Assembly (NCBI RefSeq): GCF_018780585.1
Contig: NZ_JADMJL010000012.1
Coordinates: 54,549-118,548, forward strand
Length of the DNA: 64,000 bases
Direction of reading: 5' to 3'
Source of the DNA: Methyloversatilis discipulorum
GTDB taxonomy: Bacteria; Pseudomonadota; Gammaproteobacteria; Burkholderiales; Rhodocyclaceae
Part shown: piece by piece, positions 33,209 to 42,159 of the stretch
Numbering within the stretch: the first letter of the stretch is position 1
Layout: the number at the start of each line of letters is the position of its first letter
Notes under the pieces: generated by a model
The model's input: only the letters and a program-made list of their open reading frames with translations
Database searches by the model: none
What the model was told of the DNA's origin: nothing
Translations under genes and position numbers: made by a program

Positions 33209-34501
33209 ATGCACCACTCCGATTCATCATCCCGCGCGCTGACCCGTAAGCTGGTCGCAGGCGCGCTTGCTCTCGCGCTGTCGGCCGGACTGTCCGCCGC
33301 CCCCGGTACCCGCGCGCCTGCGCCCGATCCGCTGCAGGGCGACGGCCGGGTGTCCGACTTCTATGTCTGGAAGGACGTCATTCCGGCCACGCCGGGCAAG
33401 CTGCTGCGCAGCGAGCCGCTGCCGCCATCGCTCGGTCTGGCCGGCACCGCGAAGCAGTTGCGCATCCTGTACACCTCGACCAGTGGCTTCGACGGAAGGA
33501 CCCCCATTGTCGTGTCCGGTGCGCTGTTCGTTCCGGCCGGCACGCCGCCGGCCGGCGGCTGGCCGGTGCTCGCGTGGGGCCATGGCACGGTCGGTCTGGC
33601 CGACATCTGCGCGCCGTCCTGGGCAGGTCGTTCCTACCGCGATGTGCGCTACCTGCAGCGCTGGTTGGCCGAAGGCTATGCAATCGTGGCCAGCGACTAC
33701 GAAGGCCTGGGCGTTGCGGGCCCGCACCCGCTGATCAACGTGCCGTCGCTGGCCTACTCTATCCTCGACAGCGCGCGCGCTGTGGTGCGCGAGGTGCCGG
33801 GGCTGGCAAACAAGGTGCTCATCGTCGGCCAGTCGCAGGGCGGCATCGGTGCCTTCGCGGCGGCGGCTCACCAGCCCGGCTACGCGCCGGAACTGGGCGT
33901 GAAGGGCACGGTGGCCACCGGCGTCATCTACCGCAGCAACAATCCGGCGACCTCGGGCAACGCGACGCCGCGCAATCCGCACAAGGTGGATGACGCGCTG
34001 TCCTACGGCTTCTACGGCTTCATCGTCGACCAGCAGCACGAGCCGTCGTTGCAGGCGGGCGATGTATTCACCGAGTTCGCCGCGCCGGTGGTCGATCAGG
34101 CGCGCAACGTGTGTCTGTCCCAACTGATGGGCGACGTGGTCGGCGCCGGCCTGACGCTGGCCAATACCCGCAAGCCGGAGGGCGAGGTCGGCGAGCGCTA
34201 CCGGCGCTACCAGCAGGGCGCCGACGAACGGGCCCGCCGCTACAGCGTGTATCCGACGCTGAAGCTGAACCACCCGGTGTTCATCGGCACCGGCGCCGAG
34301 GATGTCACGCCGTCAGCGATCAGCCAGCTGGCGCTGATGCGCGACGCATGCGCCGCCGGCACCGTGGTCGAAGGTCATCTGTACGCCGGGCTGGGTCACA
34401 GCGCGACGGTGAATGGATCGCTGAAGGATTCGATCCCGTTCGCGAGGAAGGTGATCGCCGGCGAGCAGGTCACGCCGGTGTGCGCACCGGTGCTGGAGTA
34501 G
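33209..34501 (+). CDS. Exported alpha/beta-hydrolase (secretory-lipase-like serine hydrolase)
   Basis: A 430-residue protein with an N-terminal signal segment (residues 11-31, ending GLSAA). The nucleophile elbow GQSQGG is near residue 207, with candidate Asp in GTGAEDVTPS near 362 and His in GLGHSAT near 395, completing a Ser-Asp-His triad. This arrangement fits secretory-lipase or feruloyl-esterase-like hydrolases. Two Cys pairs could be disulfides in the periplasm. It is the last gene of the SfnB-like/TonB/amidohydrolase operon and could split sulfur-containing esters or thioesters. The substrate is unknown. Confidence 0.85.
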   Translation: MHHSDSSSRALTRKLVAGALALALSAGLSAAPGTRAPAPDPLQGDGRVSDFYVWKDVIPATPGKLLRSEPLPPSLGLAGTAKQLRILYTSTSGFDGRTPIVVSGALFVPAGTPPAGGWPVLAWGHGTVGLADICAPSWAGRSYRDVRYLQRWLAEGYAIVASDYEGLGVAGPHPLINVPSLAYSILDSARAVVREVPGLANKVLIVGQSQGGIGAFAAAAHQPGYAPELGVKGTVATGVIYRSNNPATSGNATPRNPHKVDDALSYGFYGFIVDQQHEPSLQAGDVFTEFAAPVVDQARNVCLSQLMGDVVGAGLTLANTRKPEGEVGERYRRYQQGADERARRYSVYPTLKLNHPVFIGTGAEDVTPSAISQLALMRDACAAGTVVEGHLYAGLGHSATVNGSLKDSIPFARKVIAGEQVTPVCAPVLE

Positions 34502-34522
34502 TCTGAAGGCAGGCGGAGTGCG

Positions 34523-34542
34523 GTCGGGGCCGAGGTCCCGAC
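34523..34542 (+). terminator. Stem-loop after the hydrolase operon
   Basis: GTCGGG (34523-34528) pairs with CCCGAC (34537-34542), followed by AGGGGTGTTTCG. The T-run is poor, so the termination call is tentative. Confidence 0.4.
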
Positions 34543-34553
34543 AGGGGTGTTTC

Positions 34554-34583
34554 GTGCAAAGCATTTTCTGGATTGCTGTGCAC
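34554..34583. promoter_or_regulatory. Inverted repeat, candidate operator for the CMD/ABC operon
   Basis: GTGCAAAGCA (34554-34563) and TGCTGTGCAC (34574-34583) are reverse complements with one mismatch, 10 nt apart, 68 bp before the start of the CMD-family gene. The spacing puts the two halves on one DNA face, as for a dimeric regulator. A weak sigma-70-like TTGGGT-N17-TAGAGT follows. Confidence 0.5.
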
Positions 34584-34650
34584 TTTCGATTGGTTGGGTT
34601 GCGCCGGGGGCGTCGCTAGAGTGCGGCCATCTTCAACACCGGCCAGCGTC

Positions 34651-35211
34651 ATGACCCGCCTCACCCTGCACACCGCCGATACCGCACCCGAAGGAAGCCG
34701 TGCTCTCGTCGAGCGCGTGATCGCCAACAACGGCTTCCTGCCCAACCTGATCGCCGCGCTGTCGAACGCGCCGGTCGCGCTCGAAACCTATCTGACGGTC
34801 GGCGAGATCAACGGGCGTGCCAGCCTGTCGCTGGCCGAGCGCGAGGTGGTGCAGATCACGGCCGCCAGCATTCACGGCTGCGACTTCTGCGTGGCCGGCC
34901 ACAGCGCGATTGCGCTGAAGAAGGCCGGCTTCGACAAGGCGGCGGTGGTCGCGTTGCAGCACGGGCGTCCGGTCGGCGATGGACGGCTCGATGCGCTGGC
35001 CGCGTTTGCGCGAGAGGTCATCGCCACCCGCGGCGCCGTCAGTGACAGCGCGCTGGCGGAGTTCACCGGCGCCGGTTTCCTGCCCGCGCAGGCGCTCGAA
35101 GTCATCCTCGGCATCAGCCTGGCGACGCTGTGCAACTTCGCCAACAATCTGGCGCAGAGCCCGGTCAATCCGCAGCTCGAACCCTTCCGTGCCGGTGTGC
35201 TGACGGCATGA
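34651..35211 (+). CDS. Carboxymuconolactone-decarboxylase/AhpD-family protein
   Basis: A 186-residue cytoplasmic protein of the CMD/AhpD fold. The redox motif CDFC with downstream His (GCDFCVAGH, near residues 75-83) after the conserved Glu of EREVVQ is the AhpD-type peroxidase or disulfide-reductase site. ATG 34651 begins the homologous region; no strong ribosome site is seen. Its stop overlaps the next gene start (ATGA). Next to a flavoenzyme and a sulfonate-type importer, it may detoxify peroxide from flavin turnover. A true lactone decarboxylase role is unlikely given the CxxC. Confidence 0.85.
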   Translation: MTRLTLHTADTAPEGSRALVERVIANNGFLPNLIAALSNAPVALETYLTVGEINGRASLSLAEREVVQITAASIHGCDFCVAGHSAIALKKAGFDKAAVVALQHGRPVGDGRLDALAAFAREVIATRGAVSDSALAEFTGAGFLPAQALEVILGISLATLCNFANNLAQSPVNPQLEPFRAGVLTA

Positions 35212-36305
35212 ACACGAACACTCACGAACGGCTGCCGGACGGCCTGCGCGACTGGCTGCAGCAACAGGCGCCGGCACTGAACGACGGCACCTCCGACGAC
35301 GAGGCGCTGCTGCCCGCGCTGGCCACCGCCGGGCTGTTCGCCATCGGCGTGCCGCAGTCGATGGGCGGAACCGGAGGCAGCACCGGAGACGCGGTCGAGG
35401 CCATCGCCGCGGTGGCCGAGCACTCGCTGACGGCTGCCTTCGTGTTCTGGGGTCATCGCGCCTTCATTGAATATCTGCTCGCCAGCCCGAACGCGGCGCT
35501 GCGCGAACGCCGGCTGCCGGCCTTGCTGGCCGGCAAGCACGCCGGCGCGACTGGCCTGTCCAACGCGATGAAATTCCTTTGCGGCATTGAATCGCTGCAG
35601 ATCGAGTCCAGCCGCACCGGCGAGGGCTGGCGTCTGGACGGCAAGCTGCCCTGGGTGACCAATCTGCGCAAGTCGGGTTTCGTGTTCGCGGCGGCGGTAT
35701 CGTCGCGCGAAGGCGAGCCACCCTTCGTCGTTGCGCTCGACGGTCGCCACGCCGGCGTATCGCGTACGGCCGATCTCGACCTGATCGCGATGCGCGGCAG
35801 CAATACCGCGGCGCTGAACATAGACGGTGCGCTGATCGACGCGTCCGACGTGATCGCGCCGGACGCGCGTGACTGGTTGCCGCGCGTGCGCCCCGGCTTT
35901 CTCGGCCTGCAGTGCGGCCTGTCCATCGGCCTGGCGCGCGCCGCACTGGCCGCCGCGCAGGCGCGCTGCAACAGCGCCCGCGCCACGCTGCAGGACGAAC
36001 TCGACGCGGTTGGCGACGCGCTGGCCAAGCAGGTGGTGGCGCTGCTCGACGGACTGGCCGCACAACGCTTCGTCAGCGACGCGGCGGCGCTGTTCCGGCT
36101 GCGCATTGCGCTGGCCGACACGGTGCAGCGTGCGGTGCAGCTCGAACTGCAGGCGAGCGGCGGTCGCGCCTACCTGGTCGATCCGCCGTTCGGTTTCGCG
36201 CGCCGCCTGCAGGAATCGGCCTTCGTGCCGGTCATCACGCCCAGCGTCACCCAACTGCAGGGCGAATTGCAGAAGCGCGCACAGGCGCAGGCGAGGGCGG
36301 CGTGA
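35208..36305 (+). CDS. Acyl-CoA-dehydrogenase-family flavoenzyme
   Basis: A 365-residue member of the acyl-CoA dehydrogenase superfamily, shorter than SfnB and DszC. The N-terminal helical domain carries AIGVPQSMGGTGGSTGDAVEA, the beta domain GWRLDGKLPWVTNLRKSGFVFAAAV, and the C-terminal helices RAYLVDPPFGFARRLQES. The last helices are short and the catalytic-Glu region of true dehydrogenases is not obvious, so monooxygenase-type flavin chemistry is more likely. ATG 35208 overlaps the CMD stop and its own stop overlaps the ATPase start, so all three are coupled. Confidence 0.82.
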   Translation: MNTNTHERLPDGLRDWLQQQAPALNDGTSDDEALLPALATAGLFAIGVPQSMGGTGGSTGDAVEAIAAVAEHSLTAAFVFWGHRAFIEYLLASPNAALRERRLPALLAGKHAGATGLSNAMKFLCGIESLQIESSRTGEGWRLDGKLPWVTNLRKSGFVFAAAVSSREGEPPFVVALDGRHAGVSRTADLDLIAMRGSNTAALNIDGALIDASDVIAPDARDWLPRVRPGFLGLQCGLSIGLARAALAAAQARCNSARATLQDELDAVGDALAKQVVALLDGLAAQRFVSDAAALFRLRIALADTVQRAVQLELQASGGRAYLVDPPFGFARRLQESAFVPVITPSVTQLQGELQKRAQAQARAA

Positions 36306-37117
36306 ACGCAGTGGTGCCCAGGTCGCTGCTGCGCCCGGAGCCGGCGGCGCCCGCCGCGCCGGTGTCCACGCTGCGGGCACGTGATCTGGCCTACGCCTAT
36401 GACGGCGGCAGGCCGGTGTTCAGCGGCGTGTCGCTCGAGGTCCGGCCGCGCGAGATCGTCTGCCTGCTGGGTGGCAGCGGGTGCGGCAAGTCTTCGTTGC
36501 TGCGCGTGCTGGCACGGCTGGAGGCGCCCGCCTCGGGTGACATCCACTTCCTCGGCGAGCCGCTGCAGGCGCCGCATCCGCGCGCCGCACTCGTTTTCCA
36601 GCAGCCAGGGCTGCTGCCCTGGCTTGATGCGGCGGGCAATGTCGGTTTCGGACTCGACTTCGAGCATCAACCTCGACTGGCGCGCAGCGAGCGCGCCGCG
36701 CGCGTCGAGCATGCGCTGTCCGCGGTGGGGCTGGCGGGACACGGACATCGCTATCCGGCACAGCTGTCCGGCGGCATGGCGCAGCGCGTGGCCCTTGCCC
36801 GCGCGCTGGCGCGCGAGCCGCAGCTGCTGTTTGCCGACGAACCGTTCTCCGCACTCGACGCCATCACGCGTGCCGAAATGCAGGCGCTGCTGGTGGAGCT
36901 GGTGCATCGCTGGCACACCGCGGCGCTGCTGGTTACGCACGACATCGACGAAGCCATCCTGGTGGCCGACCGCATCCTGCTAATGGGTGGCACGCCTGGC
37001 CGCATCGTCCGCGAATGGACAGTGGATATCGAGCGCCCGCGTGAGGCGCAGCCTGCGGCCGTGACCGCCTTGCGGCTGGACATCCTGAACGCGCTGCAGG
37101 TGCTGCGCGCGCATTGA
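36302..37117 (+). CDS. ABC transporter ATP-binding protein (SsuB/TauB family)
   Basis: A 271-residue ATPase. Walker A GGSGCGKSS is near residue 57, the signature LSGGMAQRV near 155, Walker B LLFADEPFSALD near 176 and the switch His in VTHDIDEA. It starts with GTG at 36302, overlapping the previous stop by 4 nt. It precedes its binding protein and permease, an order that differs from the other importers here. Confidence 0.9.
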   Translation: MNAVVPRSLLRPEPAAPAAPVSTLRARDLAYAYDGGRPVFSGVSLEVRPREIVCLLGGSGCGKSSLLRVLARLEAPASGDIHFLGEPLQAPHPRAALVFQQPGLLPWLDAAGNVGFGLDFEHQPRLARSERAARVEHALSAVGLAGHGHRYPAQLSGGMAQRVALARALAREPQLLFADEPFSALDAITRAEMQALLVELVHRWHTAALLVTHDIDEAILVADRILLMGGTPGRIVREWTVDIERPREAQPAAVTALRLDILNALQVLRAH

Positions 37118-37145
37118 AACCAAGACCATCAGAAGAGGACATGAC

Positions 37146-38378
37146 ATGAACAAGGATGGGAAGCTGCATATCTGCGCTTCGTCCGATTGCGGTTGCGGGC
37201 TGACGCGCCGCGACATGCTGAAGCTTGGCGCACTGACGCTTGCCGGTGTGGCGGCGCCGCTGCTGCGTGCGGGTGACGCGCGTGCGCAGGCCTTCAAGGG
37301 CGACGACCAGCCGGTGAAGATCGGCTACCTGCCGATTACCGATGCGACACCGCTGCTGGTGGCGCACGCGCGCAAGCTGTTCGAGGCGGAAGGCCTGAAG
37401 ACCGAGTCGCCGCGGCTGTTCCGCAGCTGGGCGCAGATCGTCGAGGCCTTCGTTGCCGGGCAGGTGAACGTGATCCACCTGCTGACGCCCGCCGCGCTGT
37501 GGGTGCGCTACGGCTCGAAATTCCCGGCGAAGATCGTCGCCTGGAACCATGTGAACGGCTCGGCGCTGACCGTCGATCCGTCGATCTCGACCGTCGCCGA
37601 TCTGGGCGGCCGCACGGTGGCCGTGCCTTTCTGGTACTCGATCCACAACATCCTGCTGCAGCAGGTGCTGCGCGCGAACGGTCTGACGGCGGTGACCAAG
37701 GCCAAGGAGGCGCAGCTGGCCGCGAACGAAGTGAACCTCATCGTGCTGCCGCCTGCCGAAATGGTGTCGGCACTGGCCGGCAAGTCCATTGCCGGCTACA
37801 TCGTGGCCGACCCCTTCAACGCGTTGGCCGAAACCAAGGGCGTGGGCAAGGTGCTGCGCTTCTCGGGTGACGTGTGGCAGAACCACGCGTGCTGCGTCAC
37901 CTTCCTGTCCGAGCGCGACACCAGCGAGCGGCCGGAGTGGGCGCAGCGCGTCACTAACGCCATCGTGCGTGCCCAGCTGTGGACGCGCAGCAACCAGCTG
38001 GATACCGCCAAGCTGCTGTCGGCGGCAGGCGAGGGCAAGTACACACCGCACGCGCTGCCGGTTCTTTCCAAGGTGCTGGCGGCGACCGACTACGCCAGCT
38101 ACGAAGCGTCGGGCGTGGTGAAGAACAAGGGCTGGTACCAGCGCCGCATCGACTTCCAGCCCTATCCCTTCCCGTCCTACACCGAAGAGCTGGTGCGCGC
38201 GGTGAAGCAGACCCGGGTCGAGGGCGACACGAAGTTCCTCGATGCGCTCGATCCGGCCTTCGTCGCGCGCGACCTGGTCGATGACCGTTTCGTGCGCCGG
38301 GCCATCGACCTGGTCGGTGGACCCTCGGTGTTCGGCCTGCCGGCCGACCTGCGGCGCAAGGAAGTCGTGCGGGTGTGA
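37146..38378 (+). CDS. ABC transporter substrate-binding protein, Tat-exported, with Cys-rich leader
   Basis: A 410-residue NrtA/SsuA-family binding protein. The twin-arginine signal TRRDMLKLGALTLAGVAAP predicts folded export by Tat. Before it lies an unusual 18-residue n-region containing three cysteines (ICASSDCGCGL). The mature protein starts near AQAFKGDDQPVKIGYLPITD. Tat export suggests a cofactor or a slow-folding protein. The ligand is likely a sulfonate or related anion by context. The start lies 28 bp after the ATPase. Confidence 0.87.
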   Translation: MNKDGKLHICASSDCGCGLTRRDMLKLGALTLAGVAAPLLRAGDARAQAFKGDDQPVKIGYLPITDATPLLVAHARKLFEAEGLKTESPRLFRSWAQIVEAFVAGQVNVIHLLTPAALWVRYGSKFPAKIVAWNHVNGSALTVDPSISTVADLGGRTVAVPFWYSIHNILLQQVLRANGLTAVTKAKEAQLAANEVNLIVLPPAEMVSALAGKSIAGYIVADPFNALAETKGVGKVLRFSGDVWQNHACCVTFLSERDTSERPEWAQRVTNAIVRAQLWTRSNQLDTAKLLSAAGEGKYTPHALPVLSKVLAATDYASYEASGVVKNKGWYQRRIDFQPYPFPSYTEELVRAVKQTRVEGDTKFLDALDPAFVARDLVDDRFVRRAIDLVGGPSVFGLPADLRRKEVVRV

Positions 38379-39124
38379 TGAGCGCGCGTTTCATCCTCCC
38401 GCTGGCCGGCCTGCTGGGCGCGCTGCTGCTGTGGCTGGCCGGTTCGGCCTGGCTGGCGCACGGCATGCCGATCGCGGCCGATTTCGCGCCGGCGCCGTCG
38501 GCCGACGCGCTGTGGCAGCTGCTCGGCAGCGGCGAGCTGTGGCCGCACGTGCTGGTGAGCCTGAAGCGGGTCGCGGTCGGCCTGCTGCTGGCCATTGCCA
38601 TCGGTGTGCCGCTGGGTGTGCTGACCGGGCTGTCGCGCCGTTTCGCCCAGGGCACGACACCGCTGTTCCAGTTCCTGCGCATGGTGTCGCCGCTGTCCTG
38701 GATGCCGCTCGCGGTTATGGTGCTGGGCGTGGGCGACGCGCCGGTGTACTTCCTGCTCGCCTTCGCCGCGGTGTGGCCCATCCTGCTCAATACCGCGTCC
38801 GGCGTCGCGCAGCTCGATCCGAACTGGCTGCTGCTGGCACGCAGCCTGTCGGCCACCCGGCGCGAGACGGTGCTGCGCGTGGTGCTGCCCGGCATCACCG
38901 CGCACATCCTGACTGGCGTGCGACTGGCGATCGGCATCATCTGGATCGTGCTGGTGCCGGCCGAAATGCTGGGCGTGTCGGCCGGGCTCGGCTATTTCAT
39001 CCTCGACACACGCGACCGCCTCGCCTACTCGGAGCTGATGGCCGTCATCGTGCTGGTCGGTGCGCTCGGTTACGCGCTCGATCACCTGGCGCGCAGCGCG
39101 CACGCCCGCTGGCTGCACCGCTGA
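38378..39124 (+). CDS. ABC transporter permease (SsuC/TauC family)
   Basis: A 248-residue inner-membrane permease with about six hydrophobic segments and the EAA loop LARSLSATRRETVLRVVLPG near residues 153-172. I chose ATG 38378, which shares one base with the upstream stop; a GTG one codon earlier is equally possible. It pairs with the ATPase at 36302 and is the last gene of the CMD/flavoenzyme/importer operon. Confidence 0.88.
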   Translation: MSARFILPLAGLLGALLLWLAGSAWLAHGMPIAADFAPAPSADALWQLLGSGELWPHVLVSLKRVAVGLLLAIAIGVPLGVLTGLSRRFAQGTTPLFQFLRMVSPLSWMPLAVMVLGVGDAPVYFLLAFAAVWPILLNTASGVAQLDPNWLLLARSLSATRRETVLRVVLPGITAHILTGVRLAIGIIWIVLVPAEMLGVSAGLGYFILDTRDRLAYSELMAVIVLVGALGYALDHLARSAHARWLHR

Positions 39125-39152
39125 GCACACGCGGTGCTGTGCCGTACACCTG

Positions 39153-39174
39153 CGGCCGCCCGGAGGGGCGGCCG
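39153..39174 (+). terminator. Stem-loop terminator of the importer operon
   Basis: A perfect 9-bp stem CGGCCGCCC (39153-39161) with GGGCGGCCG (39166-39174) and 4-nt loop lies 28 bp after the permease stop. The following TCTGTCAT is only weakly T-rich. Confidence 0.6.
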
Positions 39175-39242
39175 TCTGTCATGATGGCGGCACGCCGCCG
39201 GCATCGATGAGCGGCCCGCCCGAAATCTTCCCCGAGCCCGCC

Positions 39243-41021
39243 ATGCATCCGCTTTCCCGCCTGTTCTCGCACGCGCGCAACTACCGCCGTGACGTGCGCA
39301 TCGCCTCGCTGTATTCCGTCCTCAACAAGTTCTTCGACGTGCTGCCGGAGGTGCTGATCGGCGTCGCGGTCGATGTGGTCGTGAACCAGAAGGCCAGCTT
39401 CCTCGCGCGCGTCGGCATCGTCGATCCGAAGGACCAGCTGGTGCTGCTGGCGCTGATCACGGTCGTCGTGTGGGTCGGCGAATCGCTGTTCCAGTACCTG
39501 TACGACGTGCGCTGGCGCGACCTTGCGCAGAACCTGCAGCACGACCTGCGCATGGAGGCCTACCGCCACGTGCAGAAGCTGGACATGGCCTATTTCGAGC
39601 GCAACCGCAGCGGCAATCTGCTGGCGGTGCTGAACGAGGACATCAACCAGATGGAGCGCTTCCTGAACGGCGGCGCCAACGACCTGATCCAGGTGTTCGT
39701 CGGTTCGCTGATGGTGGGCGGCGTGTTCTTCGTGCTGACGCACGAGCTGGCCTTCCTCGCGCTGGTGCCTGTGCCGCTCATCCTGTACGGCGCTTTCTGG
39801 TTTCAGCGCCGGCTCGCACCGCGCTACGGCGCGGTGCGCGAGGCGGCCGGCGCGCTGGCGGCTCGGCTGAACAACAACATCCAGGGCATCGCTACGGTGA
39901 AGGCCTACGCCGCCGAGGATTACGAGGCCGGCCACATCGAACAGGGATCGGATGACTACCGCGCACGCAACGGCGAGGCGATCCGGCTGTCGGCGGCGAT
40001 CACGCCGGTCATCCGCATGGCCATCCTGGCTGGCTTCACGGTGACCCTACTTTATGGTGGCTTCATGGCGCTGAACGGCGACATCGGCGTCGGCAGCTAT
40101 TCGGTGCTGGTGTATCTGACCCAGCGCCTGCTCTGGCCGCTGACGCGGCTGGCCGACCTGACCGATCTGTATCAGCGCTCGATGTCGTCGATCGAGCGGG
40201 TGATGAACCTGCTGCAGACGCCGGTGAACATCGCCTACGAAGGGCGGGCGCTGTCGCGCGCCGAGGTGCGCGGCGAACTGGTTTTTGACGAGGTGTCCTT
40301 TGCCTACGACGGAACGACCCGGCCCGCGTTGGATCGCGTCGACCTGCGCATCGACGCCGGCCGCAGCGCGGCCTTCGTCGGCAGCACCGGTGGCGGCAAG
40401 AGCACGCTGATCAAGCTGCTGCTGCGCTTCTACGAGCCGCAGCAGGGCAGGGTGCTGCTCGACGGCATGCCGATCGGTGAACTGAACCTGCAGGACCTGC
40501 GCCGCGCCATTGGCTATGTCGCGCAGGACACCTTCCTCGCCGACGCCTCGGTCGCACAGAACATCGCCTACGGCATGCCGGACGCCACACGCGAGGCGGT
40601 GATCGAGGCGGCGAAATCGGCCGAGGCGCACGACTTCATCGTTGCACTTCCGCAGGGTTACGACACGCCGGTCGGCGAACGCGGCCTGCGTCTGTCGGGC
40701 GGCCAGCGGCAGCGGCTGGCGCTGGCGCGCGCGATCCTGAAGGACCCGCCGATACTGGTTCTGGACGAGGCGACTTCGGCGGTGGACAACGAAACCGAGG
40801 CAGCCATCCAGCGCTCGCTGGAGCGTCTGGTGGTCGGCCGCACGACGCTCATCGTGGCGCACCGGCTGTCCACGGTGCGCCACGCCGACACCATCCACGT
40901 GATCGACGGCGGACGCATCGCCGAATCCGGTACGCACGACCAGCTGCTTGCGCTTGACGGCATCTACGCCTCGCTGTGGCGGCTGCAGACCGGCGAGCGG
41001 CGGGCCCGGCCGCACGTTTGA
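39243..41021 (+). CDS. ABC exporter, fused membrane and ATPase domains (MsbA-like)
   Basis: A 592-residue half-transporter. The N-terminal six-helix membrane domain covers residues 20-310, followed by an ATPase domain with Walker A GSTGGGKST near 380, signature LSGGQRQRL near 485, Walker B ILVLDEAT near 505 and H-loop IVAHRLSTV near 540. Two starts are possible: ATG 39207 (12 residues longer) or ATG 39243, chosen because MHPLSRLFSHARNYRRD starts the conserved part. Such proteins export lipids or drugs. The last 180 bp are duplicated at 49203-49382. Confidence 0.88.
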   Translation: MHPLSRLFSHARNYRRDVRIASLYSVLNKFFDVLPEVLIGVAVDVVVNQKASFLARVGIVDPKDQLVLLALITVVVWVGESLFQYLYDVRWRDLAQNLQHDLRMEAYRHVQKLDMAYFERNRSGNLLAVLNEDINQMERFLNGGANDLIQVFVGSLMVGGVFFVLTHELAFLALVPVPLILYGAFWFQRRLAPRYGAVREAAGALAARLNNNIQGIATVKAYAAEDYEAGHIEQGSDDYRARNGEAIRLSAAITPVIRMAILAGFTVTLLYGGFMALNGDIGVGSYSVLVYLTQRLLWPLTRLADLTDLYQRSMSSIERVMNLLQTPVNIAYEGRALSRAEVRGELVFDEVSFAYDGTTRPALDRVDLRIDAGRSAAFVGSTGGGKSTLIKLLLRFYEPQQGRVLLDGMPIGELNLQDLRRAIGYVAQDTFLADASVAQNIAYGMPDATREAVIEAAKSAEAHDFIVALPQGYDTPVGERGLRLSGGQRQRLALARAILKDPPILVLDEATSAVDNETEAAIQRSLERLVVGRTTLIVAHRLSTVRHADTIHVIDGGRIAESGTHDQLLALDGIYASLWRLQTGERRARPHV

Positions 41022-41046
41022 GAGGGGTTGGTCGGGGCGCCCGCGG

Positions 41047-42088
41047 TCAGCGCGCCTGCAGTCCGACGGTCGCAGCCAGGGCCCAGTCGTCGCGGCGCAC
41101 GGTACGCGCACAGCCCGGCACCTCGTTCAGGGGCATCCGGTCATCCAGCATGCGGAACAGACCGGGCGCGGCCCACGGCGCGTGGCCGTCGACATTCGGC
41201 GCACTGCCTCCGGCCAGCAGGTCGTCCCGCCACACGGTGCGCGTTTCGAACGAAATGCGCGTGAGGCCGGTGTCATCGCCGACGCCTGCATGGGCATGCG
41301 CGCCGGAGAACGCGACCGGCGTGGCCGGTGGTACCTGCACCGGCCGCGCTTCTGCCGGATCGACGGCTTCCTGCAGGTGCGGGATGGCTTGATCGGCATC
41401 GACGGCGGTGCGGCCACCGGCGGCCGACCTTTCGAGCAGCGCCGGCATGTCGAAAGTCGCGCTGCTGTTCTTCAGCGGGCGTGACCACAGCGCCGGGTAG
41501 AGTGCAACCGTGCGGCCCGCGCTGTCCGGATAGACGGGTGCCCAACAGTTGGTCTGCGCGTACAGATTGCAGCCCCAGGTGTCGCGGTGGAGGGCGACCG
41601 TGGCGGTGCTCGCGTGGCGCCTGCACACGCTGTCCGGCGCCCAATGCGGCTGAAAGCGCAGGTGCAGCCGGTCGCAGGCGATGCGCGCAGGGTCCAGCCC
41701 CAGTGTTTCGAGCTGTGTGCGCCAAGGGCGCCGCGTATCGGCCGGAGCGCTAAACGCACGCTGTATTGCACTCAGCGTGTCGATCTGCTGCGCTGACGAC
41801 AGGTGCTCGTGCAGTCGCTGCGGATCGCGCGGACGCAGTGCCTCTTCCGCCAAGCCTCGCGCGTGACTCACCAGTGGTGCCATGGCTCGTGCCGGCGATC
41901 TCGAAGACGTCACCGCGGTAGATGCGGTCGCGGAATTCGCGCGCGGACGCCAGCGCGTTGAAGAGGGTGTACATGGAGACGATGGAGCAATCGGGGCTTC
42001 GCAGCCGGAAACCATGGCTGCGGCCTTGGACGTCGTGCGCTGCTTCGAGGGTATGTGCCCATTCCGCGTCGGTGTTGTTGCGTTGCAA
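41047..42088 (-). pseudogene. Frameshifted Fe(II)/2-oxoglutarate-oxygenase-like gene
   Basis: The coding sequence is split between two minus-strand frames. The N-terminal part, from TTG 42088, contains protein-like sequence (SIVSMYTLFNALASAREF and YRGDVFEIAG). The C-terminal part continues in another frame from about 41883 (MAPLVSHARGLAEEALRP) to the stop at 41047. One extra base near 41884-41890 explains the break. The C-terminal part has HRD (an H-x-D), a distal His in FSGAHAHAG and a following Arg in LTRISFETR, the usual Fe(II)/2OG ligand layout. It may be a pseudogene, a sequencing error, or two proteins, since ATG 41883 could start the second. It is divergent from the GntR gene. Confidence 0.6.
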
Positions 42089-42159
42089 ATCACTTGCCAG
42101 GGATTGCTTCGGAAAAAAGCTTGGTTCCCTTCGAGCAATGGCATCCCTAGTCTGCGCGG

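Noticed and set aside
41472..42016. Plus-strand open frames opposite the oxygenase-like gene
   Set aside because: Arg/Ala/Ser-rich shadow sequence with no start context; the minus-strand reading has recognisable motifs.
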